Part shown: positions 15,809 to 29,238 of the stretch, in pieces
How the letters are laid out: each line of letters opens with the position of its first letter
Position numbering within the stretch: the first letter of the stretch is position 1
Source: an uncultured Holophagaceae bacterium
GTDB lineage: Bacteria > Acidobacteriota > Holophagae > Holophagales > Holophagaceae
Direction of reading: 5' to 3'
Length of the DNA: 64,000 nt
Assembly: GCA_903843705.1 (NCBI GenBank)
Contig: CAIMQW010000093.1
Span: forward strand, 1 to 64,000
Translations under genes and position numbers: made by a program
Notes under the pieces: generated by a model
Seen by the model: the letters and a program-made list of their open reading frames with translations, nothing else
Databases searched by the model: none
Told to the model about the DNA's origin: nothing

Positions 15809-17467
15809 ATGGCCGACCTGACTGCCATCACCAGCTGGACCCTCGCCGATGCGCAGCACTTCGCCCGGCGGGCGGGCTTCGGCCTCACGCCGGCGGACGC
15901 GGTGGCCCTCCAGGCCCAGGCCCCGGGCGCGGCCATCGACGCCTGGATCGACGGCACCGGCGCCGCCTACGACCCCGCAGCCTTCACCGCCGCGCTGGCA
16001 ACCGCGGACGTGGTCCTGGAACCCCTAGTCAGCGCCAACACGGCCGTGGCCGGCAGCGTGGACGTGGCGGCCGTGGCTGCGCCCCACCCCTTCCTCGTTC
16101 AGGGCGGTGACACCTGGCGGAACAGCCTGAACACAGCGCAGGCGCTGCTGGCCTGGCGCATGCAGCACAACCCCCACGCCTTCGAGGAGCGCATGGCGCT
16201 CTTCTGGCACAACCTCTTTGCCACGGGCTGGCACAAGGTCGACAACACCGCCTTGATGCTCAAGCAGATTCAGCTATTCCGAGGCCAGGGCCTGGCGAAG
16301 TTCGACGACCTCCTTGTGATCGTCAGCAAGGATCCAGCCATGGCCATCTGGCTGGACTCGGTGCTGAACAACGCCGCCGGCACCAACATCCCCAACGAGA
16401 ATTACGCCCGAGAGGTGATGGAGCTCTACAGCCTGGGCGCCGACAACGGCTACAACCAGGCCGACATCACCCAGCTGGCCCGGGCCCTCAGCGGCTGGAG
16501 CTTTACCTTCGCTGAGGCGGACTACAGCATCAACCCCGCGAACCCGGGCCAGAAGTTCCCCGCCGACGCCCGGTTCAAGGTCTACGACGGGACGACCCTC
16601 GCCCCGGACACGCGGGTCTGGTGGGGCGGCGCGGCCACCGTCAGTTCCAACCTGCACGCCACGGGCACCATCAGCCTCTTCGGGCAGCCGCTCGATGTCA
16701 CCACCACTGCCAGCGGGTGGGCAAAGGGCGAGAACGCCGTGCGCAGCATCATCTCGGCGAGGGGCTCCAACTGCGCCCAGTTCCTGGCCAAGCGCCTCCT
16801 CACCCACTTCGTCACCACCGGCTACAGCGCCCAGGACCTGACGGACGTGGCCACCCTGATCCAGGGAGCCGCCTTTGACCTCCGCGTGGTCCTGAAGACC
16901 CTGCTCAAGTCCCAGTTCTTCTTCGGCGCCGCCAGCCGCTATGCCCTGGTCGAAGGCCCCGTATCCTGGCTGGTCCGGGCCGCCCGCATGCTCTGCCCCT
17001 CGCTGGCTTCGGGCAGCGGACAGACGCCGAAGGGCTATCCCGCCTGGCGCCTGGTGACCAACAGCGCCACCACCTTTGATCAAATGGGCATGAAGCTGCT
17101 GGACCCCACGGGCCCCAACGGCTGGAAGGAGCACACGGCCTGGCTGAACAGCAACACGATGCGGTACCGGGCGAAGGCCGTCGCCGCCCTGACCCTGAAC
17201 GAGTCGCGGTCCTACAATGGGACCACCTACCCGCTCTTCCCCACCTTCGTCACCACGGACTGGTTCCCCACAGCCCCGACCTCGGCCCAGGCCGTCTATG
17301 ACCGGCTTGCGGCCCTTCTGCAGCCCGCACCCATTCCGGCGAGCGTCTCCGCCGCCTGGCTCGCAGCCCTCTGGCCCACGACCTTCACCTGGGACTCGGC
17401 CTCCCAGACCAAGGCCCGGGAACTGGCCTTCCTCATCCTCTGCTCGCCCTCGGGCCAGCTTTACTAA
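15809..17467 (+). CDS. DUF1800 family protein
   Basis: 552 residues. DUF1800 hallmarks: HFARRAGFG at the N-terminus, MALFWHNLFATG, NENYAREVMELYSLG, ITQLARALSGW and AKRLLTHFVTTGY. No signal peptide is seen at the chosen ATG (MADLTAITSW). DUF1800 proteins are almost always encoded next to a DUF1501 protein, as here 11 bases downstream. The biochemical role is not established. Confidence 0.9.
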   Translation: MADLTAITSWTLADAQHFARRAGFGLTPADAVALQAQAPGAAIDAWIDGTGAAYDPAAFTAALATADVVLEPLVSANTAVAGSVDVAAVAAPHPFLVQGGDTWRNSLNTAQALLAWRMQHNPHAFEERMALFWHNLFATGWHKVDNTALMLKQIQLFRGQGLAKFDDLLVIVSKDPAMAIWLDSVLNNAAGTNIPNENYAREVMELYSLGADNGYNQADITQLARALSGWSFTFAEADYSINPANPGQKFPADARFKVYDGTTLAPDTRVWWGGAATVSSNLHATGTISLFGQPLDVTTTASGWAKGENAVRSIISARGSNCAQFLAKRLLTHFVTTGYSAQDLTDVATLIQGAAFDLRVVLKTLLKSQFFFGAASRYALVEGPVSWLVRAARMLCPSLASGSGQTPKGYPAWRLVTNSATTFDQMGMKLLDPTGPNGWKEHTAWLNSNTMRYRAKAVAALTLNESRSYNGTTYPLFPTFVTTDWFPTAPTSAQAVYDRLAALLQPAPIPASVSAAWLAALWPTTFTWDSASQTKARELAFLILCSPSGQLY

Positions 17468-17478
17468 GGGAGGCCACC

Positions 17479-18819
17479 ATGACCACGCGCCGTGAATTCA
17501 TCCAGACCCTGGGCGCCACGGGAGCCCTGCTTGCCGGGCTCGACGCCTGTGGCGGCGGGGGCTCTAGCTCCAGTGGGGGCAGCGGCTCCACGCCTACACC
17601 CACACCAACGCCCACCTCGCCCATCCTCGTCATCGTGAACATCGACGGGGGCTACGACTGGCTCAATGTGACGCCGCCCAACGCTGGAACCAACCTGGGC
17701 GTCTACCAGACCAAGCGCGCCGCCCTCGGCATCACCAACCCGGCCCTGCTCACCGATCTGGGCAGCGGCATGGCCCTGAACAAGGACTTCACCGGCATGG
17801 ACACGCTCCACAGCCTGGGCCACGTGGCCTGGATCCCGGGCATCGGCATGCCCAACCCCAACCTGTCCCACTTCACCTCCATCGACCTGTGGGGGCAGGG
17901 TGCGACGGTGCCCGCCGGAAATGGCTGGCTGGGCCGCTTTGCGGACACGGCCTTCAGCCCGACAGGGGATGTCCTCCGAGGCCTCACGGTGACCCCGGAC
18001 CTGCCGGTGATGCTGAAGGGCGCCACCCGCAGCTTTGTGTCAATCACCAGCGCCGGCGGCTATGTGTTTCCCGCCTACCTGCTCAGCAGCACGGCCGTGC
18101 CGGATGCCACGACCCTGGAGACCGGCTGGGGCACCGCCCTCTCGGCCAGCAGTACCGACCCGGGCTACCTGGCAGCAGCCCAGGCGGGCAAGCTCTTCTT
18201 CGACGCTCAGAACAACCCGGCCTTCGGGACCGGGGGTACGCTCACGGCCCGCACCACCACCGTGCCCTACCCGGGCGATGCGACCTATCCCGTGCTGAAG
18301 CTGAGCGGCGCGGCGCTCAGCACTAGCCTCAGCGCCCAGCTCAAGCTCATCGCTCAGATGATCGCCGCGGGCCTGCCCGCCCAGGTCTACTTCTCGCGCC
18401 TCGGCGGCTGGGACACCCACAGCAACCAGGCCGTGGACCACCCCAACCTCCAGCGGGCCCTCGGCGGCTCCATCAAGGCCTTCTACGACGACCTGGCCGC
18501 CATCACCACCACCGCAGGCATCGCCCAGGACCGAGTGCTGATCCTGGCCTACAGCGAGTTCGGGCGGCGGGTGCAAGAGAACAACGGGGGCACGGACCAC
18601 GGCACCGCGGGCCTCGCCTTCTGTGTGGGGAAGTCCGTCAAGGGTGGCCTCTACGGCGGATATCCCGACCTCACCAGCCTCGACTCCAACGGCAACATGA
18701 AATACACCACCGACTTCCGGAGCCTCTACGCCACCGTGCTCGACCACTGGCTGGGCCAGGCGACCAGCACCACGGACACCCTGCTCGGCAGCGCCTACCC
18801 AAGGCTGGGCTTCCTCTGA
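17479..18819 (+). CDS. DUF1501 family protein, Tat-exported lipoprotein
   Basis: 446 residues. TRREFIQ is a twin-arginine signal and LDAC a lipobox, followed by a Gly/Ser/Thr/Pro linker; export folded via Tat and lipid anchoring are predicted. Family motifs: NIDGGYDW, GGWDTHSNQ and LAYSEFGRR followed by DHGTAG. The fold is related to the alkaline-phosphatase/sulfatase superfamily. Paired with DUF1800. Substrate unknown. Confidence 0.9.
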   Translation: MTTRREFIQTLGATGALLAGLDACGGGGSSSSGGSGSTPTPTPTPTSPILVIVNIDGGYDWLNVTPPNAGTNLGVYQTKRAALGITNPALLTDLGSGMALNKDFTGMDTLHSLGHVAWIPGIGMPNPNLSHFTSIDLWGQGATVPAGNGWLGRFADTAFSPTGDVLRGLTVTPDLPVMLKGATRSFVSITSAGGYVFPAYLLSSTAVPDATTLETGWGTALSASSTDPGYLAAAQAGKLFFDAQNNPAFGTGGTLTARTTTVPYPGDATYPVLKLSGAALSTSLSAQLKLIAQMIAAGLPAQVYFSRLGGWDTHSNQAVDHPNLQRALGGSIKAFYDDLAAITTTAGIAQDRVLILAYSEFGRRVQENNGGTDHGTAGLAFCVGKSVKGGLYGGYPDLTSLDSNGNMKYTTDFRSLYATVLDHWLGQATSTTDTLLGSAYPRLGFL

Positions 18820-18820
18820 T

Positions 18821-19609
18821 TCAGCGGCCCCGGAGTGCCACCAGCAGCGCCATAGCAACCAGCAGCACAGAGAAGAACTGCTTCAGCCGGCCGCCCGGCA
18901 GGCGGGTGGCCACTTTCGCTCCGACCAGCGCCCCAATCGCGAAGCCCACGGCCACGCCGCCGATGATCAGCCAGGGCAGGCCGCCCTGGGCCCTGCTGTA
19001 GATGTAGACCGCCGGCAAACCGATGGGCGGCAGCAGCATCATGAGGCTGGCGAGTTGGGCCTCGTGCTGGGTCATTCGAAACCGCGCAGCCAGCAGGGGG
19101 ATGACCACCACCGCGCCGCCCAGACCCGTTAGACCCGAGACCAGGCCCGCCAGCGCGCCAATGGGCAGTCCCTGGGACCAGAGCCCCCGATGTACTTCCA
19201 GAGGCTCGGCCTCACGGTCCACGGCGGGCAACTCCAGGCGGAGGTGGGTCCGGATAGCGAGGAACAGCAGGAAAGCCGCGAAGCCATAGCGCAGCAGCCA
19301 GGAGGGGATGCCGTTGGCCACCAGGGAGCCACCCGTGACGCCGAACAGGAAGCCCAGGATCAACACGCCCACCAGTGGCAGGCTGGAGGCCACCCCCCGC
19401 CGGTGGTACTGCAGTACCGCCGGCAGCCCCGTCGGCAGCAGCATGGCCGCCAGGGTGGCGCCCTGGGCCCGGTGTTGGTCCAGGCCCAGGATCGTACCCA
19501 GCAGGGGCACCATGACCAGGCCGCCGCCCACCCCGAACAGCCCGGCCAGAAGCCCGCCACTCAAGCCGGTACCTAGGCCCGCCAGCAGGTGGTTCGTGTC
19601 CATGAGCAT
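18821..19609 (-). CDS. TauE/SafE-type membrane permease
   Basis: 262 residues from the ATG at 19609 (AGGGAG, 5-base spacer). The ORF-track start at 20194 is 195 codons too long and overlaps the divergent gene. Two related halves each carry a Gly-rich helix (GLFGVGGGLVMVPLL and GLTGLGGAVVVIPLL), the TauE signature. About eight membrane helices. Family members move sulfite, sulfoacetate or similar anions. The substrate here is unknown. Confidence 0.88.
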   Translation of the reverse strand: MLMDTNHLLAGLGTGLSGGLLAGLFGVGGGLVMVPLLGTILGLDQHRAQGATLAAMLLPTGLPAVLQYHRRGVASSLPLVGVLILGFLFGVTGGSLVANGIPSWLLRYGFAAFLLFLAIRTHLRLELPAVDREAEPLEVHRGLWSQGLPIGALAGLVSGLTGLGGAVVVIPLLAARFRMTQHEAQLASLMMLLPPIGLPAVYIYSRAQGGLPWLIIGGVAVGFAIGALVGAKVATRLPGGRLKQFFSVLLVAMALLVALRGR

Positions 19610-19708
19610 GCACTCTCCCTCCCGGGATTCTGGCGCATTGCGGGCGCCGGCGCGACCAGGGACCGCTCTGACGGCTGCTCGTGGTCCAATGGAGGTCCGG
19701 AGGCCCCT

Positions 19709-20485
19709 GTGCAGGTCCAGCTTAACGAGGAAGTGGTGCTCGACAGCCGTCGGGCCGTCTGGCTGCCCCGGCACAAGACCCTGGTGCTCTCGGACCTCTT
19801 TTTCGGCCTGGGCGCAGCCCGCCGCCGCCGCCCCGACCCCATGCCCGCCACACCTCAGATGGAGATTTGGGAGCGGGTCTTCAGCCTCCTGGACGAGTAC
19901 GCGCCGGAGCAGGTGGCCCTCCTGGGGGACCTCAAGCCCAGCCAGGGCACCGTGGAGGGCGAGGAGGCCGACGAGCTCCGCACCATCTTCCGCAAGCTCA
20001 AGGGTGGCGGCCGCAAGGTGATCCAGGTGGTGGGCCACCCGGACCGCAGCAGTGGCCCGGCGCTGGACGGCACCGGCATCGTGCCCGTGGAGCAGCACCG
20101 CGTGGGCCCCTTCACCCTCATGCATCGCCGCCGCATCTTTGTCTATCCCCGCCACGACCCGTCCACAGGCTTCTGGATCAATGGCGGCGTGCACCCCCTC
20201 TTTGCAGTGCCCAGCCCCGGCCCCCAGGGCGAGCCTGACTGGTTGCGCCTGCCTGCCTTCCTCTACACCGGCTTCGCGCTGGTGATGCCGCCCTTCGTGA
20301 GCTACGCCCAGGGCTTCGAGGTGATCCAGCCCGAGCGTCTGCCCCGCCAGGCTCGGGTCTGGAAGCTGCTCGCGGACCGCCTGAGCGCTGTGGATCTGGG
20401 CGAGCTACCGCCCACCCCCGAGCACCTCCGCACCCTCACACGCCCCACCCGGAAGGGCAAGGACCCCAGCAAGGCGGAAGACTAG
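19709..20485 (+). CDS. degenerate PdeM-like metallophosphoesterase homologue
   Basis: 258 residues from a GTG (19709) with CGGAGG 5 bases upstream. Order of motifs follows PdeM (ligase-associated calcineurin-like endonuclease): WLPRHKTLVLSDLFFG, VALLGDL, VVGHPDR, INGGVHP and ALVMPPFVSYAQG. The metal ligands are altered: DxH reads DLF, GNHD reads GHPD, and GHxH reads GGVH. Only the two Asp and one His remain. Likely a non-catalytic or changed-metal homologue. No ligase or helicase partner lies nearby. Confidence 0.65.
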   Translation: MQVQLNEEVVLDSRRAVWLPRHKTLVLSDLFFGLGAARRRRPDPMPATPQMEIWERVFSLLDEYAPEQVALLGDLKPSQGTVEGEEADELRTIFRKLKGGGRKVIQVVGHPDRSSGPALDGTGIVPVEQHRVGPFTLMHRRRIFVYPRHDPSTGFWINGGVHPLFAVPSPGPQGEPDWLRLPAFLYTGFALVMPPFVSYAQGFEVIQPERLPRQARVWKLLADRLSAVDLGELPPTPEHLRTLTRPTRKGKDPSKAED

Positions 20486-20492
20486 GGCCCGG

Positions 20493-20975
20493 CTACTTCT
20501 TCTTGGCCTTGGCCGCGGGCACCCCGCCGCGCACGACCCGGCCATCGTCCAGGGTGAGCTCCCAGCCCAGGCGGTCGCCCTTCTTCAGGCCCAGGCGCTT
20601 GAAGGTGCCCGCCGCGAACTCGACGAAGTGCCTAGAGGAAACCGATCCCCCGTAGCTGGGACAGTCATCCCCGCGCATGGGGCTGCAGGGGGGAACGTGC
20701 TCGGCGGTCTCCACCACCCGGCCCTCAGCATCAACCCAGGCTACGTCCAGGGCGATGAGGCAGTTCTTCATCCAGATCGCATGGTCGCCGTCCGCGGAAT
20801 AGACGAAGAACATGCAGCGGTCCTTCGGCAGGCTCTGGCGGTACATCAAGCCCTTGGCCTTTTCCGGCTCGGTGGCGGCTACCTCGGATATAAAGGCTGT
20901 CTGCTTGAAGGTGACGGTGCCTCCACCTCCCGCCAGCAGGGGGAGGGACAGCAGGACGGCGAGCCAAAAGCGCAT
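20493..20975 (-). CDS. DUF192 family exported protein
   Basis: 160 residues from the ATG at 20975 (GAGGAG upstream). The N-terminus MRFWLAVLLSLPLLAG is a signal peptide. DUF192 features: KAKGLMYRQSL, MFFVYSADGDHAIWMKNCLIALDVAWVD, and AGTFKRLGLKKGDRL near the end. The family is small, beta-rich and of unknown function. Two Cys in CSPMRGDDC sit in a loop and may bind metal or form a disulfide. Divergent from the DUF5916 gene. Confidence 0.85.
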   Translation of the reverse strand: MRFWLAVLLSLPLLAGGGGTVTFKQTAFISEVAATEPEKAKGLMYRQSLPKDRCMFFVYSADGDHAIWMKNCLIALDVAWVDAEGRVVETAEHVPPCSPMRGDDCPSYGGSVSSRHFVEFAAGTFKRLGLKKGDRLGWELTLDDGRVVRGGVPAAKAKKK

Positions 20976-21092
20976 GGTGACTCCTCGAAGCAGGGCCGAC
21001 CCGCCGGAGTGGGCCACCCGGGACATGATAACCGGTGGCCTGTGGCACCATGGCGGTGGCGGCCAGGAGGGCGCCCGACCTCCGGGAGACCG

Positions 21093-23522
21093 ATGCGTCT
21101 GGCCGCCGCCATCACCCTGTGCGCCGCCCTCCCGATGTTGGGCGCCCCCGTGGAGGGGCTCCGGGCCGTGCGACTGGCCGCGGGCATCCAAGTGGATGGC
21201 CGCCTAGACGAGCGGGACTGGGCCCGGGCCCCGGTGGCCACGGGCTTCACCCAGGAGTGGCCCATTCGTAGCGGGCCGGCCCACCAGCGCACCGAGGTGC
21301 GCGTGCTCTTCGACGACCGCTTCCTCTACGTGGGGGCCCGGATGCACCACGACCCCGCCCTGGACAAGGGGCCTGCGGACGTGGTCAAGCGCCTCCACCG
21401 GCGGGACCAGGACAGCCTGGGGGACTGGTTTGGGGTGGCCATCGACTCCAACCACGACCACCGCACCGCCATGGTCTTTGAGGTCAATGCCGCCGGGGTC
21501 CAGAAAGACCAGGTGATCTACAACGACGGCAGCTATGACGTGAACTGGGACGGGGTCTGGGAGAGCGGGGTCACTTCCGACGAGGGGGGCTGGACCGCCG
21601 AGCTGAAGATCCCGCTCTCCCTCCTCCGCTTCAAGCCGGGTGAGCAGGCCCAGAGCTGGGGCATCAACTTCAGCCGGGTGGATCAGGGGGTGGTGCGAGA
21701 GTCCAGCCGCTGGATGGTGGTCCCCCGAGGCGGCACCGGCTACGTCAGCCACTTCCCACTCCTGGAGGGCCTGGAGGGCCTCAGCCCCCAGCCTCGGCGG
21801 GAGGTCCTGCCCTACCTGTCGGCCGCCCGGAAATTCGAGACCGCCCGCACCTACGACGACCGCCAATGGGAGGGCCGGGGTGGCCTGGACGCCCGCTGGG
21901 GCCTAAGCACCGCCTCCCAGATTGACCTTAGCGTGCGGCCGGACTTCGGGCAGGTGGAGGTGGACCAGGCAGTGCTGAATCTGGGCACGGTGGAGACCTT
22001 CTTCCCGGAGAAGCGCCCCTTCTTCCTGGAGGGCATGGATATCTTCAGGGTGGCGGGACCGGACCTGCTCTACACCCGCCGCATCGGCCAGGGGCTGGCG
22101 GATCCCGTCCTCGCCACCGGGGAGACCCTGAAGGACCGGCCCAACGCCACGGACATCCTGGCGGCGGCCAAGTACACCGCCAAGTACCCTACAGGCACCC
22201 AGGTGGGCCTCCTGGCCGCCTCGGTGGAGCCGGCCCGGGCCACTGTGCAGGACCCCAGCGGCCAGGACGTCCAGCGGGAGCTGTGGCCCCACACGGCCTA
22301 CGGCATCCTGCGGGTGCAGCAGGTGATGGACGAGCGCGGCAGCTACGTGGGGTTCTTTGCCTCCGCCGTGGACCAGGCGGGACCGGCGGGGCGGGAAGCC
22401 CAGGTCCAGGCCCTGGACTCAGCCTTCAAGAGCGAGGACCGGAGCCGGGTCCTGGAGGTCACCGCCAGCCGCAGCCAGACCGGCACCCAGGCCGCCCAAG
22501 AGCATGGCTGGCGGGGCCGCCTCCGCCTCCACCAGGAGTGGAAGGACGGCTGGGCCCTGGAGGCCCAGGCCATCCAGGCCGGTCGGGCCTACAACCCCAA
22601 CGACTTGGGCTACCTGGGCCGCGCCGACGAGCGCCGCACCTACGCCGCCCTGACCCGGGCCTGGGACCGCAACTGGGGGCCCCTGCTGGCCTGGAGCGCC
22701 GGCCTCAGCCACACCAGCGCCGAGGACCAGGCGGGTCACACCTTCCAGCGCCGCTTCAGCACCTGGGGCCGCACGGACTTCGTGAACTTCTTCTCCCTCT
22801 GGGGCGGAGCGGCCCTGGACCTGCCGGTGGCGGACGACCGGGAGCTTCGGACCTACGCCGACCCCGTGAAGAAATACCTCCCGCGGCCCGCAATCCCCTC
22901 CGCCAACCTGGGCTTCGACACCCCTGCCAACCGACCCTGGTACCTGCGCCTCAGCACCAGCCGGGCCTGGGCCGAGGGCGGCCCCGCCACCTCAGGAACC
23001 CTGTTCCAGAGTGTGAAGCCCGCCACCAACCTGGAGCTCCAGGTCTCCACCTCACTGACCCGGGAGGAGGGTGGTCGCCGCTGGATGGAGACCCCCGTGG
23101 CTACGCCCATCGTGGGCCTGCGCCGCCTCAGCCAGCTCAACCAGACCCTGCGGGTGGCCTACGCCTTCACGCCTCGCCTCACTGTGCAGTTCTTTAGCCA
23201 GTGGTTGGGCGCCAGCTGGCACTCCCGGGACCTGAAGCACTACGTGGATGACCACACCCTGGGGGACGGCCTGCCCTCGGACCAGCCCGCAGGCACCTCG
23301 CCGCAGACCGCCTTCAGCTACCGGGCCTGGAACCTGAACCTCATCACCCGCTGGGAGTTCCGGCCTGGCTCCACCTTCTTCTTCGTCTACACCCATGGTG
23401 CCAACAGCAGCGTCCTCGCCAACGATCACGCCGCCCTGGTGCCGGGACCCGATCTGGCGGTGCTGCGCCACCTGCCCTCGGACGATGTGATCCAGGCCAA
23501 GATCAGCTGGCTGTTCCGTTAG
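21093..23522 (+). CDS. DUF5916 outer-membrane protein with CBM9-like N-terminus
   Basis: 809 residues from the ATG at 21093; the ORF-track start adds 155 residues antisense to the DUF192 gene. It has a signal peptide (MRLAAAITLCAALPMLGA). A carbohydrate-binding-family-9-like domain follows (~25-210: IQVDGRLDERDWARA, VRVLFDDRFLYVGARM, WTAELKIPLSLLRF). The DUF5916 region contains FPEKRPFFLEGMDIF, then many alternating amphipathic strands ending in Arg (KISWLFR), typical of a beta-barrel. A surface or transport role is inferred. The stop overlaps the convergent thyX stop by 4 bases. Confidence 0.88.
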   Translation: MRLAAAITLCAALPMLGAPVEGLRAVRLAAGIQVDGRLDERDWARAPVATGFTQEWPIRSGPAHQRTEVRVLFDDRFLYVGARMHHDPALDKGPADVVKRLHRRDQDSLGDWFGVAIDSNHDHRTAMVFEVNAAGVQKDQVIYNDGSYDVNWDGVWESGVTSDEGGWTAELKIPLSLLRFKPGEQAQSWGINFSRVDQGVVRESSRWMVVPRGGTGYVSHFPLLEGLEGLSPQPRREVLPYLSAARKFETARTYDDRQWEGRGGLDARWGLSTASQIDLSVRPDFGQVEVDQAVLNLGTVETFFPEKRPFFLEGMDIFRVAGPDLLYTRRIGQGLADPVLATGETLKDRPNATDILAAAKYTAKYPTGTQVGLLAASVEPARATVQDPSGQDVQRELWPHTAYGILRVQQVMDERGSYVGFFASAVDQAGPAGREAQVQALDSAFKSEDRSRVLEVTASRSQTGTQAAQEHGWRGRLRLHQEWKDGWALEAQAIQAGRAYNPNDLGYLGRADERRTYAALTRAWDRNWGPLLAWSAGLSHTSAEDQAGHTFQRRFSTWGRTDFVNFFSLWGGAALDLPVADDRELRTYADPVKKYLPRPAIPSANLGFDTPANRPWYLRLSTSRAWAEGGPATSGTLFQSVKPATNLELQVSTSLTREEGGRRWMETPVATPIVGLRRLSQLNQTLRVAYAFTPRLTVQFFSQWLGASWHSRDLKHYVDDHTLGDGLPSDQPAGTSPQTAFSYRAWNLNLITRWEFRPGSTFFFVYTHGANSSVLANDHAALVPGPDLAVLRHLPSDDVIQAKISWLFR

Positions 23523-24196
23523 CGCGCCGTTGCCAGCAAGGCCTTGAGGCCCACGGGGTAGAGGGGCTCCACCACGGACCTCACGGCGGCGGCGTACTGT
23601 TGGATCTCCCACTGGGCGTGGCCATCTGAGCGGAGGCGGATGAAGTGGGCCACGGCCTGGAGGCTCACGGTCCAGTAGACCTCCGAGTAGAGGCCCAGGG
23701 GCAGCACGCAGCGGGCCTGCTCCCGGCAGACGCCCAGCGACAACAGCTCCTTGTAGTGCGCCACGGCACCACGACAGCTCTCCAGGTAGGTGACCATGGC
23801 CTGCTCCCGGTTGGCCACGTCGATGGCCCCCTCGCTGCCCTGCTTGTTCACCTTTGCCTGCCGGCGGAACGCCTCGGGCACGAAGAACTCGTCCTCAGGG
23901 AACTCCACATATCGGCCGGAGATCTCATTAAACTCCGACGCAATGCGGTGCTTCATCCACTGCCGGAAGACGAAGATTGGGGCCTTCACGTGGAGGGTGA
24001 GGGCCGTGTGGCGGAAGGGCGAGGTGTGCTCGTGCGCTGCCAGGTAGTCCACCAGCTTGGCGTCGGCTTCCTCGAAGGTCTCCTTGGTCTTACCGAAGGA
24101 GACCCGGGCTGCATTCACCACACTGAGGTCGGACCCCATGTGGTCGACGAGGCGCACGAAGCCTTTGTCGAGGACCTTGATCTCGGGGTTCGTCAT
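23519..24196 (-). CDS. thyX: flavin-dependent thymidylate synthase
   Basis: 225 residues from the ATG at 24196. Makes dTMP from dUMP using FAD, NADPH and methylene-tetrahydrofolate. The ThyX motif (RHRxxSxNExSxR) reads [14 protein letters not shown] at 82-95, with the first Arg replaced by Lys. VNAARVSFG and [11 protein letters not shown] are also present. Upstream in-frame extension to 24280 is Pro/Gly-rich and not conserved. No thyA is seen in the window. Confidence 0.93.
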   Translation of the reverse strand: MTNPEIKVLDKGFVRLVDHMGSDLSVVNAARVSFGKTKETFEEADAKLVDYLAAHEHTSPFRHTALTLHVKAPIFVFRQWMKHRIASEFNEISGRYVEFPEDEFFVPEAFRRQAKVNKQGSEGAIDVANREQAMVTYLESCRGAVAHYKELLSLGVCREQARCVLPLGLYSEVYWTVSLQAVAHFIRLRSDGHAQWEIQQYAAAVRSVVEPLYPVGLKALLATAR

Positions 24197-24291
24197 GGGC
24201 GGGCTCCGGGTCTCAGGGTATCGCGGCGGAGGGGGCCCGTCCCCTCCCGGACCGGCGCCCCCTGGTATCCTGGGGGCCAACCGGAGTCCCC

Positions 24292-24939
24292 ATGCGCTTT
24301 TTTATCGATACCGCCAACATCGACGAGATCAAGCGCATCAACGCGCTCGGCGTCCTGGACGGCGTGACCACCAACCCCAGCCTCATCGCCAAGGAAACAG
24401 GCAAGCCCTTCGAGGAAATCATCGCGGAGATCTGCGGCATCGTGGACGGCCCCATCAGCGCCGAGGTCATCGGCCTGGAGGCCCCGGGCATGATCGAGGA
24501 GGGCCGCCGCCTTGCGAAGATCCACAAGAATGTCGTGGTGAAGCTGCCCCTCATCGCCGAGGGCCTCAAGGCCTGCAAGGCCCTCACAGCCGAAGGCATC
24601 CGCACCAACGTCACTCTTTGCTTCAGCTCCACCCAGGCCCTCATGGCCGCCAAGGCTGGCGCCACCTATGTGTCGCCCTTTGTGGGCCGCCTGGACGACA
24701 TCAACCTCGACGGCATGGAGCTGATCCGCGAGATCTGCGCCATCTATGAGAACTACGACTTCGATACCCAGTGCCTGGCCGCCAGCATCCGCAGCCCCCG
24801 GCATGTCACCGAATCCGCCCTGGCCGGCGCCCATGTGGCCACCATCCCCACCAAGGTCTTCGACCAGATGCTGAAGCACCCTCTCACCGACAAGGGCGTC
24901 GAAGGCTTCTTGGCGGATTGGAAAAAGAGCGGGCGGTAG
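24292..24939 (+). CDS. tal: transaldolase (small TalC/fructose-6-P aldolase type)
   Basis: 215 residues, a compact TIM barrel. Motifs: [28 protein letters not shown] with Schiff-base Lys84, [13 protein letters not shown], and SPFVGRLDD. The family covers pentose-phosphate transaldolases and fructose-6-phosphate aldolases. Sequence alone does not separate them, but the transaldolase annotation is usual for this length. Confidence 0.92.
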   Translation: MRFFIDTANIDEIKRINALGVLDGVTTNPSLIAKETGKPFEEIIAEICGIVDGPISAEVIGLEAPGMIEEGRRLAKIHKNVVVKLPLIAEGLKACKALTAEGIRTNVTLCFSSTQALMAAKAGATYVSPFVGRLDDINLDGMELIREICAIYENYDFDTQCLAASIRSPRHVTESALAGAHVATIPTKVFDQMLKHPLTDKGVEGFLADWKKSGR

Positions 24940-25054
24940 GGCTCCCCTATACGAATCGTAAAGGCAACCGACCGCCGGGTTCATTCGTGACCAGGTTCTC
25001 CGGTGATCTCAGTACCATGGCCCCTGCCCGGTTCCGGGCCCCGAGGTGCTGTCC

Positions 25055-26914
<1,860 letters not shown>

Positions 26915-27034
26915 CCGCCCAGCACCTACCAGGGGCTCCCGGCGCACTCGGATGCCCGGCTCGCCGGAGGTCCGGTTAAACTGGTTGGTGAACCCCATTT
27001 ATCGACAGCCTTTTTCACCATCGGGAGCCCCCTC

Positions 27035-28573
<1,539 letters not shown>

Positions 28574-28622
28574 CCCATCTGACACAAGCGGTAGGATGCG
28601 GGAACCCCTTCCTGGAGTTCCT

Positions 28623-29225
28623 GTGCGATTGCTTGCCTGCTGCCTGCTGGCCCTCCCGCTCCTTTCTCAGGCCCTGGAGGAAGGCTCCTTCCGGGGTGAC
28701 CCCAAGCACCTCGCTGCCGCCTGTGCAGACCGGGCCCGGCTGCTGCGCCCCAAGGACGCCAAGATGCTCGCCGAGTACGGGCGCTCCTTCCTGGTGGCTG
28801 GCGAGCGAGCTAAGGCCGAGGAGTGCTTCCAGGCGGCTCGCATTGAAAGCCCCAAGGACGCGGACGTCCACCGCCTCATCGCTTTAGCCTGGCTGCGGGG
28901 CGGCCAGCGCACCGAGGCCCTGAAGGCCATCGCCGACATGCAGACCCTGGACCCCAAGGCCAAGAACGCCTTCACCCGCGCGGCGGTGAACCTGCAGGAC
29001 TTCGGGCTCGCCAAAGAGGCGGACACACTCATGGAGCGGGCCTGGATCCTGGATCCCTCCGACTGGCAAAACTGCATCTTCTTCGGCCGTGCAGCCCTGC
29101 GGAAGGCCCGTCGGGAAGCGGCCGCCAAGTGGTTCTCCCGGGCGACCCAGGCCAAGCCCACGGAGGAGCGCATGTGGAACGCCGTCGCCCTCGCCTACGC
29201 CGACAACGGCGCCGAACCGAACTAG
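28623..29225 (+). CDS. exported TPR protein, copy 1 of a tandem pair
   Basis: 200 residues from a GTG (28623) with GGAG at 5 bases. The track's ATG at 28596 has no such site. Signal peptide VRLLACCLLALPLLSQA. Followed by TPR-like units (KDAKMLAEYGRSFLVAGERAKAEECFQAARIESP, EAAAKWFSRATQAKP). It is clearly related to the next gene, which has the same order of motifs (ACADRARLLRPKDAK / ACADKARSLKPKDAK), so the pair arose by duplication. Confidence 0.75.
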   Translation: MRLLACCLLALPLLSQALEEGSFRGDPKHLAAACADRARLLRPKDAKMLAEYGRSFLVAGERAKAEECFQAARIESPKDADVHRLIALAWLRGGQRTEALKAIADMQTLDPKAKNAFTRAAVNLQDFGLAKEADTLMERAWILDPSDWQNCIFFGRAALRKARREAAAKWFSRATQAKPTEERMWNAVALAYADNGAEPN

Positions 29226-29238
29226 CCCCGGGAGTCCC

